From: Pelobates cultripes
Lineage: Eukaryota > Chordata > Amphibia > Anura > Pelobatidae
Length of the DNA stretch: 64,000 nt
Direction of reading: 5' to 3'
Assembly: GCA_933207985.1 (NCBI GenBank)
Contig: OW240916.1
Location: forward strand, 270,262,248-270,326,247
Shown here: positions 46,501-56,149 of the stretch, one piece after another
Position numbering within the stretch: the stretch's first letter is position 1
Layout: each line of letters begins with the position of its first letter
Notes under the pieces: model-generated
Database searches by the model: none
What the model was told of the DNA's origin: nothing
Seen by the model: the letters and a program-made list of their open reading frames with translations, nothing else
Made by a program: the position numbers and the translations under genes

Positions 46501-47294
46501 GCACCCCAATTCAAATGTACCTTGGCCGTGGGTAACCGGTACATGGCTCCCCCTGCTACCCGGACTGCCACTGATCCGCCAGTGTGGGCCGTATCTGGAA
46601 TTAAATGGGGGGCCACTAAGGTCAAGGTGGCTCCTGAGTCCCGCAGCCCCTGCACTTCTTTCCCTCCCACAAATACAACTTGGCGGTGATGTTGCCGGTT
46701 GTCCGTGGCTTGCACAGACATCACCTCGTACAGAACCCCCAATGGTTCCTCGGTTGGTATACTTGTCAGCTCCGAGTGGTCAGGTTCTGCGTGGTAGAAA
46801 TGGGCCGCCGCCCTGGGAACGGAATTCTGCAGTACCTGGTTCCACGCCTGCCTGCTACGATTCTGGGTGCACTCCCGGGACATATGCCCCCACTGCCGGC
46901 AGGTATGGCATTGTATGTTGGCCCTGCCATTGTAGCGGGCTGGCGGTGGGGGGTTTCCTGGTGGTGGCCTGAATGGGGTAGGGTTGGCGGGTGTGGAGCT
47001 GGCTGGGTGGTGTGGTATTGGCGGTCTTAGGGGACCCCTGTTGGTGAGCCCGTGGTGTCTCCGGGCATCAAAGTGTTCGTCTGCCAATCGGGCGGCTGCT
47101 GTGAGGGTGAGAGGTTTTCTGTCCCTTACCCACTCCTGTGCCTCTGGTGACAGACCGTTGAAGAATTGCTCCAGCAAGATGAGTTGGCGCAGTTCCTCCA
47201 TGGTGGTGGCTTGACTTGCCTGAATCCACCCTTGCGAAGCTTGGTCCAGCTTATGCGCCCATTCTGCGTGGGAATCTCTTTCGGGCTTTTTCAA
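43509..47294 (-). CDS. Gag-Pol of a Gmr1-type Ty3/gypsy retrotransposon (integrase before RT)
   Basis: A single 1,261-codon frame. Residues 1-75 are the capsid end with a SCAN-like helix set (LLEQFFNGLSPEAQEWVRD). A zinc knuckle lies at 129-141 (CHTCRQWGHMSREC). Protease: LRDSGATLTLV at about 217-227. Integrase: HHCC finger at about 414-454, catalytic Asp in VAVDIVGP (484), Asp in VSDRGTQF (544), Glu in NGLCERFN (580). RT comes after: FCVDYRRLND at 891-900, TTIDLCKGYWQ at 926-936, MPFGMKNAPATFQ at 961-973, YLDD at 990-993. RNase H: HTDASMFGLGAV at about 1,139-1,150 and KECLAVVWALKKL later. In ordinary gypsy elements integrase follows RNase H; this order defines the Gmr1 group. All catalytic motifs I can check are intact. 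The ATG is not the true start: the frame is the continuation of gag (next entry). Confidence 0.95.
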   Translation of the reverse strand: MKKPERDSHAEWAHKLDQASQGWIQASQATTMEELRQLILLEQFFNGLSPEAQEWVRDRKPLTLTAAARLADEHFDARRHHGLTNRGPLRPPIPHHPASSTPANPTPFRPPPGNPPPPARYNGRANIQCHTCRQWGHMSRECTQNRSRQAWNQVLQNSVPRAAAHFYHAEPDHSELTSIPTEEPLGVLYEVMSVQATDNRQHHRQVVFVGGKEVQGLRDSGATLTLVAPHLIPDTAHTGGSVAVRVAGGAMYRLPTAKVHLNWGAGEGVVEVAIIKKLPADVVLGNDLGQMTSAFLPQAPSQEAHPVTTQQQARTTAFPAHSEAQVRNHDPPLTDMTWDTPSTFEVEVQTDPTLQVYRDRVDTDQVGREGEQYRWEKKLLYRVAERAIGNSVTLQTKQLVVPQKYRQELLRIAHDMPLSGHLGMTRTRYRLTHAFFWPGISKDVRQYCTSCDVCQRVGKRGDRHKAKLCPLPIIEEPFSRVAVDIVGPLPKPSPSGKRYILTVVDYATRYPEAIALTNIHAETVAEALMKIFSRVGFPQEMVSDRGTQFTAEVTQQLWRICGIKPIINSAYHPQSNGLCERFNGTLKQMLRTFGETHKDWERFLPHLLFAYREVPQESTGFSPFELLFGRRVRGPLDLIREHWEGESSADGTPIVPYVLGYRDRLEELTQAVRTNLQAAQQRQRRWYDRGARDRSFQVGQKVLILKPVRTDKLQAVWQGPYQVVEQRCDTTYVIGPCSGVGKRRMLHVNMLKPYHERTEDVAAICTPASEDQENLPLPDLLEQEEQKEPSQGVQLGERLSPQERIQVQELIATKGATFSNLPGYTPLATHRVETPGQLPMRQTPYRIPESVREHMRKEIEEMLQLGVIEHSDSPWASPVVLVPKKDGTTRFCVDYRRLNDKTVSDAYPMPRIDELLDRMARGQYLTTIDLCKGYWQIPLAEDAIPKSAFVTPFGLYQFQVMPFGMKNAPATFQRMVDRLLDGFQDYACAYLDDIAIYSQTWSEHLQHIGAVIDRIREAGLTLKPSKCHIGMAEVQYLGHRVGRGQQKPEPAKIEAVAQWPTPRTKTQVLAFLGTAGYYRKFVPNYSALAKPLTDLTKNNLPRQVVWDPECEQAFNQLKTTLTNAPVLAAPDPTKRFLVHTDASMFGLGAVLSQVGADGGEHPVAYLSQKLLPREVSYAAIEKECLAVVWALKKLQPYLYGQPFSLLTDHNLLVWLHRVAGDNARLLRWSLALQPFDFTIHYRPGKQNGNADGLSRQTDLEK

Positions 47295-47898
47295 CCCCCG
47301 AAATTTCCGTCGGTATGCCTCTGGGGTTATGGCATATCTTTCTAGGATTGCTCTTTTTTACTTTAAAATAGTCTTTGCTGTCCTCTCTGGGCACAGCGCG
47401 GTAAGCCTCTGCTGCTCGTCCCGCCAACTTGCCTGCCAATAGGGGTACCCACATTGCCGGTTCCAGATCGTGCAGGTCGCATAGCCTCTCGAAATCCTGC
47501 AGATATCCGTCTATCTCATCCTTCTCCTCGCAGAATGCTTTAAATGCCTGGTACGGTATTTTCTGCTTTGTTGGAGGGCAGAATGAGTTGACGATGGATT
47601 CCGCCCTGGATGGTGACCTCTGGGGTTGCTGTGCCATAATGTAGTCCTGGACGTCGGCCATTAGCACGGTTAAGATGTCCAGGGTTACTAGCTGTGGTAC
47701 AAATTCCAGCCGGGTTCTCAGTTCCCTCTGGTATGGTGTTTCCTCTCTGGCAGGTGGGGGTGGACTGCTGTGTGCTTGGTCGTCCTCCATTAGCTCTGCA
47801 ATCAGTACTGCCTTCGATTTGTTGCTAGCGATTTTCCCTCTAGCCTCCAGCAGCTCCTTTAGCGTCTGTCTCTTTAACGCCGTGTAATCAGTCCCCAT
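47251..47898 (-). CDS. Gag N-terminal part, with SAP-like start, frameshifted
   Basis: Starts MGTDYTALKRQTLKELLEAR at 47,898, about 115 bases inside the primer site. Residues 6-42 (LKRQTLKELLEARGKI... KAVLIAELME) resemble a SAP DNA-binding motif. A proline-rich linker and capsid helices (FCEEKDEIDGYLQDFERLCD) follow. At about 47,355-47,362, in a run of T on the plus strand, one extra base shifts the frame; the natural continuation is in the frame of the 1,261-codon entry. Without that lesion gag and pol would form one long frame, a fused arrangement. The shift could be a mutation, a sequencing error in a homopolymer, or less likely a programmed site. Confidence 0.85.
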   Translation of the reverse strand: MGTDYTALKRQTLKELLEARGKIASNKSKAVLIAELMEDDQAHSSPPPPAREETPYQRELRTRLEFVPQLVTLDILTVLMADVQDYIMAQQPQRSPSRAESIVNSFCPPTKQKIPYQAFKAFCEEKDEIDGYLQDFERLCDLHDLEPAMWVPLLAGKLAGRAAEAYRAVPREDSKDYFKVKKSNPRKICHNPRGIPTEISGVEKARKRFPRRMGA

Positions 47899-47989
47899 TC
47901 ACTGATCGCTTTCGTCTGTTTGTTTCATACGAATTGCCTTTCCATTCGGTTGTTCCTTTCATTCGAATGCGCTGTATTCGGCTGTAGAG

Positions 47990-48013
47990 TTGGATCCCGT
48001 CGCTTGCCACCAA
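47990..48013 (-). other. Primer binding site
   Basis: On the minus strand the LTR ends in CCGCTACA at 48,015 and is followed by AT then TGGTGGCAAGCGACGGGA. A TGG start complementary to a tRNA CCA end is expected. I did not identify the tRNA. Confidence 0.6.
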
Positions 48014-48014
48014 T

Positions 48015-48774
48015 TGTAGCGGAACGCCAATATTAAATCCACGAATTCCGCTGGTCCAGAAACGAATCCACAGTCAAGCGCTGAAAACACCAAGGCAATA
48101 TCCCCAACCTCCCAATAACCGGACGAGACACAGTTTTGGGAGTCAACTGAACAATCCTTTAATCGGCACGACAATTTATACAAGTTCCCATGCAAGGGGT
48201 TTCCTGAGTCCCTTCCCAGGGGCACTCCCAGAGGGGACTACATGGGGGACTTACAGTATAACATATTTCTCCCATCAGGCACTGCTGCACGAGAGGGATC
48301 CTCCTCCCAGAATGCACCGTTAAGGGGATTATCCCCTCGTGCAGCAGAACCGGCAATTCATACAAAAATACATAACTTTTAAAATACACGGTGGATTTAC
48401 ACGAATGGACGTTCGGTAGATAGCTGGGGTCTGGGCGCATCATTCGTGAGATTGCCGCTCAGATCCCAGCCAAAATAACCGAACGCCGCACAGAAAACAC
48501 ATTTCTTTCAAAACCCACAAAAGGAACCGATTGCTTTTGGTGAACCTGGTCCTGAAACTCCCGAACGTCTTGGAGGCTCAGCGGTGTTCGTGCCGTCGAA
48601 TAACTATTGGTAATGTTATGCGTTCGACGACACGGACCCGCTGAAGAACACGGGATCCAAGATGGCCGACCGCCGCATGGTCGGTAGTCGAACGACGGCC
48701 ACCCAGGAGAGCCTCTAATAACCGATTGCAACAATGTTGCAATCGGTTAACTAGCGCCACACGCCTCTAAGTGT
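48015..48774 (-). repeat. 5' LTR of the gypsy element, outer part lost in gap
   Basis: The inner edge is clear (CGTTCCGCTACA then primer site). A TATAAATT box on the minus strand at about 48,172-48,180, followed by GATTAAAGGATTG, marks a likely promoter and R region. Bases 48,486-48,774 match the 3' LTR. The copy stops at the 100-N gap after CTCTAAGTGT; sequence beyond the gap is not LTR. Full LTR length by combining both copies' spans would be about 1.0 kb. Confidence 0.88.
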
Positions 48775-48874
48775 NNNNNNNNNNNNNNNNNNNNNNNNNN
48801 NNNNNNNNNNNNNNNNNNNNNNNNNNNNNNNNNNNNNNNNNNNNNNNNNNNNNNNNNNNNNNNNNNNNNNNNNN
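48775..48874. other. Assembly gap, 100 N
   Basis: Exactly 100 N, cutting the outer part of the 5' LTR. The true flank and target duplication cannot be read. Confidence 0.99.
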
Positions 48875-49695
48875 CAGGGAGGAACATGTATGTTGTGGTT
48901 CTACCCTGGGTTTAGGGGTATTACATAGTGGCAGCAAAACATGCGTTACTGAGAATAATGCATAGAAAATGTCACCCACCACAAAGGACAATGTTTGAAG
49001 AATTGATCTGGTTGTTGAAATAATAGGCAGACATAATGTTTTATCATTTATGATACAGCTCACCATAATATATCTGAACTTAAATTAAAACAAAAACTAA
49101 AAAAAGCAGGTAATACTTAAATATTCTCCATTTACTGAGATGTGATGTTATTAAAACAATTTGGCAGCAGTTTTATTTGGTTTGCTAACACCCATCAGTT
49201 TTTGCCAGGTTCCCATTTTCCATGTTATATTTACACACTGAGCTATGATGCCAGCTGCTTCCTTTAATGGATAGTTTGGTTTTTTTGTGTAAAGATGCAA
49301 ACAGGTTGAAAGTGTTACAATGCTTATGTATGTATCTTATTAAATAAGATTTTGGAACCTACCTTAACCTGCAACTATTTCACATTTAAACATGCTTTTT
49401 ATGTATAGAATGTGAGCACATTGATAGTGAAGATTAATTCCCATATATATGCCAATGTCTTCATATATGTATATAAAACCCCCATAAATTACCTTCTATA
49501 TATTAATTGGACAAGAACGCCAACCATAAGAAACGATGACAGAACATACCCAGTTTAATTAAATTCACATTACATTTTCAGAAAAACAAGGTCATTTCAA
49601 AGACCACAACTCTGAAAATCAGACAAGAATTTTTAGTTTTCCCAATGACAGTTAAGTCAAGACAATCCTGGATTAGCCATTGGGCAAACAGGGCA
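48875..49695. other. Unassigned
   Basis: No recognised features. Confidence 0.4.
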
Positions 49696-49699
49696 AATG

Positions 49700-49922
49700 C
49701 ATCACAGTGTCTCAGTGCCCCATGTCCCCATGTATCACAGTGTCTCAGTGTCCCGTGTCTCCCAGTGTCCCCATGTCTCTGTGTCCCCATGTTGCCCAGT
49801 GTCCCCTAATGTCTGTTTCCCCATGTATCCCAGTATCCCCATGTCATTAGGGGACACTGAGAGACATGGGGACACCGAGACACTTGGGGACACTAGAAGA
49901 CATGGGGACACTGGGAGCAGGG
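49700..49922. repeat. GGGACACTG minisatellite in foldback orientation (left)
   Basis: From 49,700 to about 49,845 the units read CAGTGTCCCCATGTCTC; from about 49,850 to 49,922 they read GAGACATGGGGACACTG, the complement. The array is thus a long imperfect palindrome. The same repeat in the opposite arrangement is at 54,510-54,855. Confidence 0.85.
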
Positions 49923-50029
49923 ACGTATTAGCCGCGAGGCAAACAAGGCATTTTCCATGGGGCAGCAAAAAAAGCCGCCTACAAATGCGCAGGCTAACTG
50001 ACATGCCAGACAGGCTGCTGGGCGGGCGC

Positions 50030-50215
50030 GCTGGCGGGCGGCTGGCGGGGGAGCACTTCCTCTGAGCGGTTTGCTCAGCTCCCTCACGCGCCACAGAGTG
50101 AGGCTGGGAGCCGGAATATGACGTCATATTCCGGCTCCCTGCCTCACTCTGCGGGTGGCGCGCGAGTGAGCTGAGCAGACAGCTCAGAGGAAGTGCTCCT
50201 TCGCCAGCCGCCCAT
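50030..50215. repeat. GC-rich palindrome centred on a CRE
   Basis: A perfect 34-base palindrome at 50,106-50,139 is centred on TATGACGTCATA, which contains the CREB/ATF site TGACGTCA (50,119-50,126). Outer imperfect arms extend to about 50,030 and 50,215: GAGCACTTCCTCTGAGC against GCTCAGAGGAAGTGCTC, and GCGCCAC/GTGGCGCG. There is no open frame. Regulatory function is not implied by this alone. Confidence 0.85.
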
Positions 50216-50269
50216 CAGCGCCACCCGCCCAGCAGCCACTGGACCCCAGGGAGAAAAAAAAATGTGTTA

Positions 50270-50745
50270 ATGTGAGTGAGTGTGTGTGTCTGTTAGTGTG
50301 TTTATCTGTTAGTGTGTGTAAGTGTGTGTAAGTGTGTGTGTCGGTTAGTGTGTGTCAGTGAGTGAGTGTCTGTTAGTAAGTGTGTGACTGTTAGTGTGTG
50401 TGTGTGTGTCTGTTAGTGAGTGAGTGAGTGTGTGTCTGTTAGTGAGTGAGTGTGTGTCTGTTAGTGAGTATGTGTCTGTTAGTGAGTGAGTGTGTGTCTG
50501 TTAGTGAGTGTGAGTGTATATGTTAGTGTGTGTGTGTCTGTTAGTGTGATTGCGTGTCTGTTAGTGAGTGTGTGTCTGTTAGTGAATGTGAGTGTGTGTG
50601 TGTGTGTTAGTGAGTGTGAGTGTGTCTGACTGTGTGTGACTGTGTGTGTGTGTCTGTTAGTGTGAGTGTGTTTGCCTGTGAGTGTGTGTGTATGTGTGTG
50701 TCTGTTAGCTAGTGTATGCATATCTGTCAGTGAATGTATGTGTGT
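50270..50745 (+). repeat. TG-rich minisatellite (GTGTGTCTGTTAGTGAGT)
   Basis: Imperfect tandem units with GTGTGTCTGTTAGTGAG over about 475 bp, ending next to the L1 poly-A (read as T run on this strand). Confidence 0.92.
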
Positions 50746-50748
50746 GTG

Positions 50749-53700
50749 TATTTATTTTTTTTTTTTTATAAGTTTATTTATTTAATTTTTTCTTTTGTTG
50801 TATCACAACATCAAGACAGACAAATTTAAACAATCGAAAAAAAATATCATTAAAATAAGTTTGTATACAACAATCAATACAATACAATACAATACATTAT
50901 TCTCTGAGATTAGCCCTGGTTATTACTTAGACCTTTGTAGAGGAGTGACTCATGTTTTGGCCTCTCTGGTCATCTGCTTTGTACTAGAGGCTCCTCTATC
51001 CCTAAAATATTTTACTCAGTAGAACACATAACTATTCATAACTATTCCCATGCCGTCGGGATTACTGGGGGACCCTTCTTTTCACTCTTAATTTTCCACA
51101 AGTGTTTTTGTTTTTTGATATATGAATGAGACTTCCTCATAAGGGGATTATCTCATCTGTACACTCAGGATCTGCCTGACCTTCTCCTTACATTTTCCCC
51201 AACCAATAGGCATTATATACCTTCTTTGGGTCTCTTCCATGAATCTTATCCAGCTGACTTTCCATTCCAAGTTGAAACTTAACTTGAGTTATTACCCTAT
51301 CTAGGGAAAATAGGGAAGAACTCTTCCAATTACGTGCTATAATCATCTTAGCTGCTATCATAAAATGGGTATAAATTACCTTATCTTTTTGTAAAAGTGG
51401 ATCAATGTTAAGATGTAATAAAACATTTTCTGGTAATTTTGGAGTAGACACACAAAGCAATCTCTCTAGGTAATGGAATATTTCATACCACAATTTTGCT
51501 ACATTCCCACCAAATATGCAAGAAAGAACCCAAGTTCTTCTTACATCTCCAACATATTGATGAACATGAGCTATACATTTTAGCCATTCTTGTGGGCGTG
51601 AGATACCATCTGTTGATGACTTTAAACAAGGTTTCCAATATGTTCAAACAATGAATAGTTTCACAAGCTCGAGACATTATTACACACCACTTTTCCTTAT
51701 CTATTACAATATTCAGATCTTTCTCCCATTTTTGCTTTGCGATGATAACCTGAGGAGCCTCCAATTTCAATATAGCACTCATTGCCTTGGAAGAGACCCT
51801 CTCTACCTTTTTATGATTAAGAAGTGCACAAATCAATTTAGTTCCTTCTAGGGGGTGTCTTATAATATTTTGAGTTAAGTAATTTTTCACTCTCAAATAT
51901 GTAAATAATTCCTTATTTGATAGTTGGAATTCTTGCATTAATTGTGAGAAGGTTTTAATTTTTTCATTTTTGTATAGATATTCTATTTGAGTTATCCCTT
52001 TTTGGACCCAGCTTCTTATGTTAAAATCCTTAATATAGTATGGAAGTAATTCCAATTTGAGATTAATTGAAATATTGTTCTCCAAATTAGCTTTTCTTCT
52101 TATTACTTTCCAAAATTCCAATATGGAGTCTATACATAAGTTAGATTGTCCAATAATACGCAATTTCGGATCTGCATATCTATACCAAAGAATTGAACTC
52201 AAATCCCTTACTTGACACCTCTCACTTTCCAAAATATACCATCCCTCCTTTTTTACACTATCCAATTGGGTTCTATATATATGGAAAAATTCATTGGCAA
52301 AATAAATATCATCTATACTTGGAAAACCCAGGCCTCCATCTTTTATTTTTTGAGCCAAGAGCCCTTTGTTAATTCTCGGTCTCTTATTCTTCCAGATGAA
52401 ATTATTGATCATATTTTGAGTCATATTCAACCAAGGTTTGGGGATTTTTAACGGAATCATCCGAAACATATAGGCCCATTTGGGTAGAAGGTAGGCTTTT
52501 ATAAGGTTCATTCTTCCCCACCATGTGATTTCAATTTTTTTCCATTTATTCAATGCATTCCTCATGTTTCTAAAACACTTTAAAAAATTAACCTGCACTA
52601 GATCAGAAGCTTTCTTTGTCAACAATATTCCCAGATATGGAATGCTAATACTGGCCCAATTGAATTTATAATTGTCCTTTATATTATTTCTGCTTACTAT
52701 GTCCAAGTTAATATCTAGAATTATAGATTTATTTTCATTTAATTTATAGTTCGAAACTTCACTAAACTTCTTAACAGTTTCCATAAAAGCAGTAATAGAT
52801 GTAATTGGCTTAGTTAGGGTTAATATTAAATCATCCGCATAAAGTTTTAATTTCAGCTCTCTTTGTTTCGTTATAATTCCACTTATTAGATTATTTGATC
52901 TTATATTTATCGCCAGAATCTCCATAGATATAATATATAAAATTGGAGACAGCGGACATCCTTGTCTTGTCCCATTGTGGAGATTAAACCAATCAGCACA
53001 TATATTTGGTCCTACTGTCCTAGCCGAAGGACCAAGGTATAAAGACATTATAGCTCTATGGATCCAACCCTGATAACCAAATTTCAACAAAGACTTACTC
53101 ATAAATTCCCAGTCGACCCTATCAAAAGCCTTTTCTGCATCAACTGTTAAAATTGTCATAGGTATTCCTGTTCTATTCGCTAAATCTATAATATCTATTA
53201 TACACCTTGTATTATCTGAAGAAGTTCTTCACGGAACAAACCCTATTTGATCAGGGTCGATTATATTGTTTAAAGTGGGTTTTAATCTATTTGCTATTAT
53301 TGCAGAAAAAATCTTTACATCAGTATTTATAAGAGAAATTGGCCTATAATTTTCCACTTCCCCCTGATCCTTATTCTGTTTTGGAATAGGTAATATGTTT
53401 GCTCTCAACATTTCCTTTGGAAATTGTCCTCTATCTACAATATTATTAAATAGATCTACCAGTTGTTTTATAAGTAAATCTCCAAAGGTTTTATAGAATA
53501 AATTTGAAAATCCATCTGGGCCAGGGGTCTTGTTACTCTCCAGTTTTTTAATAACTTCTTCCACCTCTTGAGCCGTTATTAGAGTATTAAGACTTGTTTT
53601 TTGCTCCTCTGATATTACTGGAGTATTGATACCATCTAAATATTTATCTATCTCCTTATCCTGGGTTGAAAGGGAATATAATTCACTGTAATATGAGTTA

Positions 53701-54330
53701 AAACAATGACCAATGGATTTGGGGGAGATAAATGTCTCTTCATTCCTCTTTATTCTAGTAATTCTTTTAGAGGTAGTTTTTTCTCTCAGCTTCTTAGTTA
53801 AGAGCTTATCTGCTCTATTACCTGTACTGTATTCTTTTAACTTCAATTTCCCCATTATCTTTGTATTTTTCTCAATTTTTATTTGGTTCATTTGATTTTG
53901 GATCTCGGCAATAACCTCCGAGTTCTCTCTTGAAGGGGTTTTTTTATTCTCTTTAGATTTTTCCTCTAATTTATCAAGTAAGGGAATTAGTTCTTCTCTC
54001 TTGGAATTTTTAAAGTGCGCTTCCATACTTATTAAGCTGCCTCTTATTGTAGCTTTAAGGGTACACCAGTTATTAGAATGTGAAGTTTCATTAGGTTTAT
54101 TATCTTTAAAGAATCTTTCTATCTGAGTTCTAAGAACCTCTTGGTTTTTTTTTATTGTGGAGTATATAATCATTTATTCTCCAAGTCGTTCTATTTTTAA
54201 TGTTCCACTGGTCTTTCATAGTCCATATATTAATACTATGATCCGACCATGTATTGTTCCTGATATCAATTTTCTCTAAATTTTCTAAAGCATTCATGTC
54301 CCCCCAAATCATATCAATACGTGAGTATGA
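50749..54330 (-). mobile_element. L1-clade LINE, 5'-truncated
   Basis: The minus-strand element ends in a poly-A (T run at about 50,753-50,768) and begins inside the endonuclease at about 54,330. Gene content: the end of the APE endonuclease, RT and the cysteine-containing C-terminus. A 3' UTR of about 400 bp lies at 50,770-51,185. The GGGACACTG minisatellites flank it on both sides. Lesions are few. Confidence 0.88.
51188..54312 (-). pseudogene. L1 ORF2 (endonuclease end, RT, C-terminal domain), few lesions
   Basis: Piece 1 (54,312-54,130): MIWGD...NTWSDHSINI, the final His-bearing SDH motif of the endonuclease. Piece 2 (54,173-53,229): NKTPGPDGFSNLFYKTF and YRPISLINTDVKIFS, RT start. Piece 3 (53,159-51,483): TVDAEKAFDRVDW at 5-17, NGTRQGCPLSP at 62-72, YADD at 107-110, and near the end CSSICWRCKKNLGSF with HIWWEC, the L1 C-terminal zinc-like motif. 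Piece 4 (51,493-51,188) completes the end. Breaks: a frameshift at an A run near 54,150, one in-frame TGA at 53,229-53,231 (after GFVP), and a frameshift near 51,485. Catalytic residues are kept, so inactivation is recent or slight, but the copy lacks the 5' part of the endonuclease. Confidence 0.88.
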
Positions 54331-54509
54331 ATAATACTCTAGAGAACTCTAGGACTCTAGAGAAAAAAGTGTAATCCAGTTTCTCTGGGTAAGAAGATGT
54401 GTGTATTTAGAAGGCGGGGCGGGGGGAAGGGTTGGGTGGGGGTGGTGCGGGAAGTGGGAGGGGGGTGCCTGTGTTTTGTCCTGCCTAGGGCAGCACAAAA
54501 CCAGGATAC

Positions 54510-54855
54510 ACCACTGACTGGGAGACATGGGGACACAGACACTGGGAGACATGGGGACACTGAGACACTGGGGACACTAGGAGACATGGGCACACATACA
54601 CTAGGGACACTAAGACACTAGGGACACTGGGAGACATTGGGATACTGAAACACCACAGACACTGGCTGGGAGACATGGGGACACTGAGACACTTGGGGAC
54701 ATTGTGTCCCCAGTGTTTCAGTGTCCCAAGGTGTATCAGTGTCCTCGTGTGTTTCTGTTTCCCCATGTCTCATTGTCCCCAAGTGTCCCCATGTGTTTGT
54801 GTCCCCAAGTGTCTGTGTCCCCATGTCTCCCAGCATCCACTAGTGTCTCAGTGTC
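54510..54855. repeat. GGGACACTG minisatellite in foldback orientation (right)
   Basis: Units GGGAGACATGGGGACACTGA run to about 54,700 and then invert to CAGTGTCCCCAAG-type units up to 54,855. Same unit as at 49,700-49,922. Confidence 0.88.
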
Positions 54856-54862
54856 CCCTCTA

Positions 54863-55735
54863 TGTGGCAAAAGTAATCTCACCACAGGCTCTTGGAGGGG
54901 CCTGCTGGCCAGCCTCTTGCCAAAAGACTTTGGGCCCTTTAAAAATGTATGTATTTTTGTACTCCAGAAAGAGAGACCGACCGTTAGCCCTAATTTCTTG
55001 GAACAGTGTTGGACATTGGACCATGTGCACGGTCGGTCAAAACTATGACTTCCATGGAAATCCCGGACCACTGAACCGATCTGGGTGACCTTTGGATATG
55101 TTGGTCCCCCAGATCAGGACTATCAGGGGATGTGACTTTCGTTGAGTTTCCATGTGTTTTGTTGGTACTCTAGGTGGTTGTATAAATGTATGTTTTCTTT
55201 GCCTGGAGATAATTTAATTTAGTACAGTTCCTGACTCAATTATCTCTTAGGCACAGGGGACTGATTACCTTGTTTTGTGTGGGAGTGTCCTGGACCTGAG
55301 AGCCAATGTAAGTAAAGTGTTTGTCATAGTCCCCTCTCAGGTCCAGTGGGAAAAGCCCCTGGAATTAGAGTAAACCCCTTACATGGGGACCTGCATATAA
55401 GGCCAGCTGTGGCTGCCATTAAACAAGTTCCTCTTCACCCTCAACATAGAGCCTTGTCTCATGTGTGCAGGGGACAGCTCTATTCACTCGTGGAATTGCT
55501 ATAATAACTATACTCCCTTGGATTACAACACTTGCTCTTGTAAGAGCAGCCTGCTTTACTCTCTGGGCTAGGAGAGGTCTACCCACTGGAAGCTGGATCC
55601 TGGCCTTGGGCCAGGGTGGGTGGAGGACAGTGAGGCTCCAACCAAGCTGTAACGCTGGCTGTGGGGATCATGGTGGTTATGGTGTCTGGTGGAGTGCTTG
55701 TGTATTCTGTAATGTTAATACAGTTGCAATGTCGT
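54863..55735 (+). repeat. LTR-like sequence (B), probable solo LTR
   Basis: Starts TGTGGCAAAAGTAATCTC, like the gypsy LTR start TGTGGCAAACC. Contains a promoter-like GCATATAAGGCC at about 55,393 followed by CCATTAAACAAG and GCCTTGTCTCATG, an order also seen in the other LTRs here. The right boundary is not certain; no clean target duplication was found. No internal gag or pol. Confidence 0.55.
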
Positions 55736-55811
55736 ATTGGCTTCCCCTTTTAAGCACCAAAAGCAATTTTTTTTTCTTAATATTTTTTCTTATAGGTTTT
55801 TTCCCCCCATA

Positions 55812-55877
55812 TTAACCCCTCAAGGACCAAACTTCTGGAATAAAAGGGAATCATGTCATGTGTCCTTAAGGGGTTAA
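55812..55877. mobile_element. 66-bp TTAA mini-element
   Basis: TTAACCCCTCAAGGAC at the left and GTCCTTAAGGGGTTAA at the right are inverted with one mismatch, and TTAA lies at both ends. Only about 34 bases separate the ends. The inverted duplicate at 63,512-63,577 has the same element. Confidence 0.8.
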
Positions 55878-56149
55878 AGTTTTATTACATCTTTTTATGT
55901 ATCTATCAATTTCTGCTTTTTTTTAAAGCAAAGATTTGCTTTGCTAAGGATAAAATCGGAATCTTATGCAGTTATGGATTCAGATCCCTTTGCCCCTGAA
56001 AATAGGTCACACTCTAAGAGACATAGGTAAGCCATTCTAAATTTTTTTGTGGTTCCAAACAAAATAGTGCCTATTAATGATTGTCATTCCCTACCATGAA
56101 AGCTCTATGGGAAGAAAATCATCCGGATCATACAAGGGAAGTTGCCCTG

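Noticed and set aside
46133..46972. 279-codon plus-strand frame
   Set aside because: Shadow of the minus-strand gypsy Gag-Pol frame; GC-rich antisense of a real gene.
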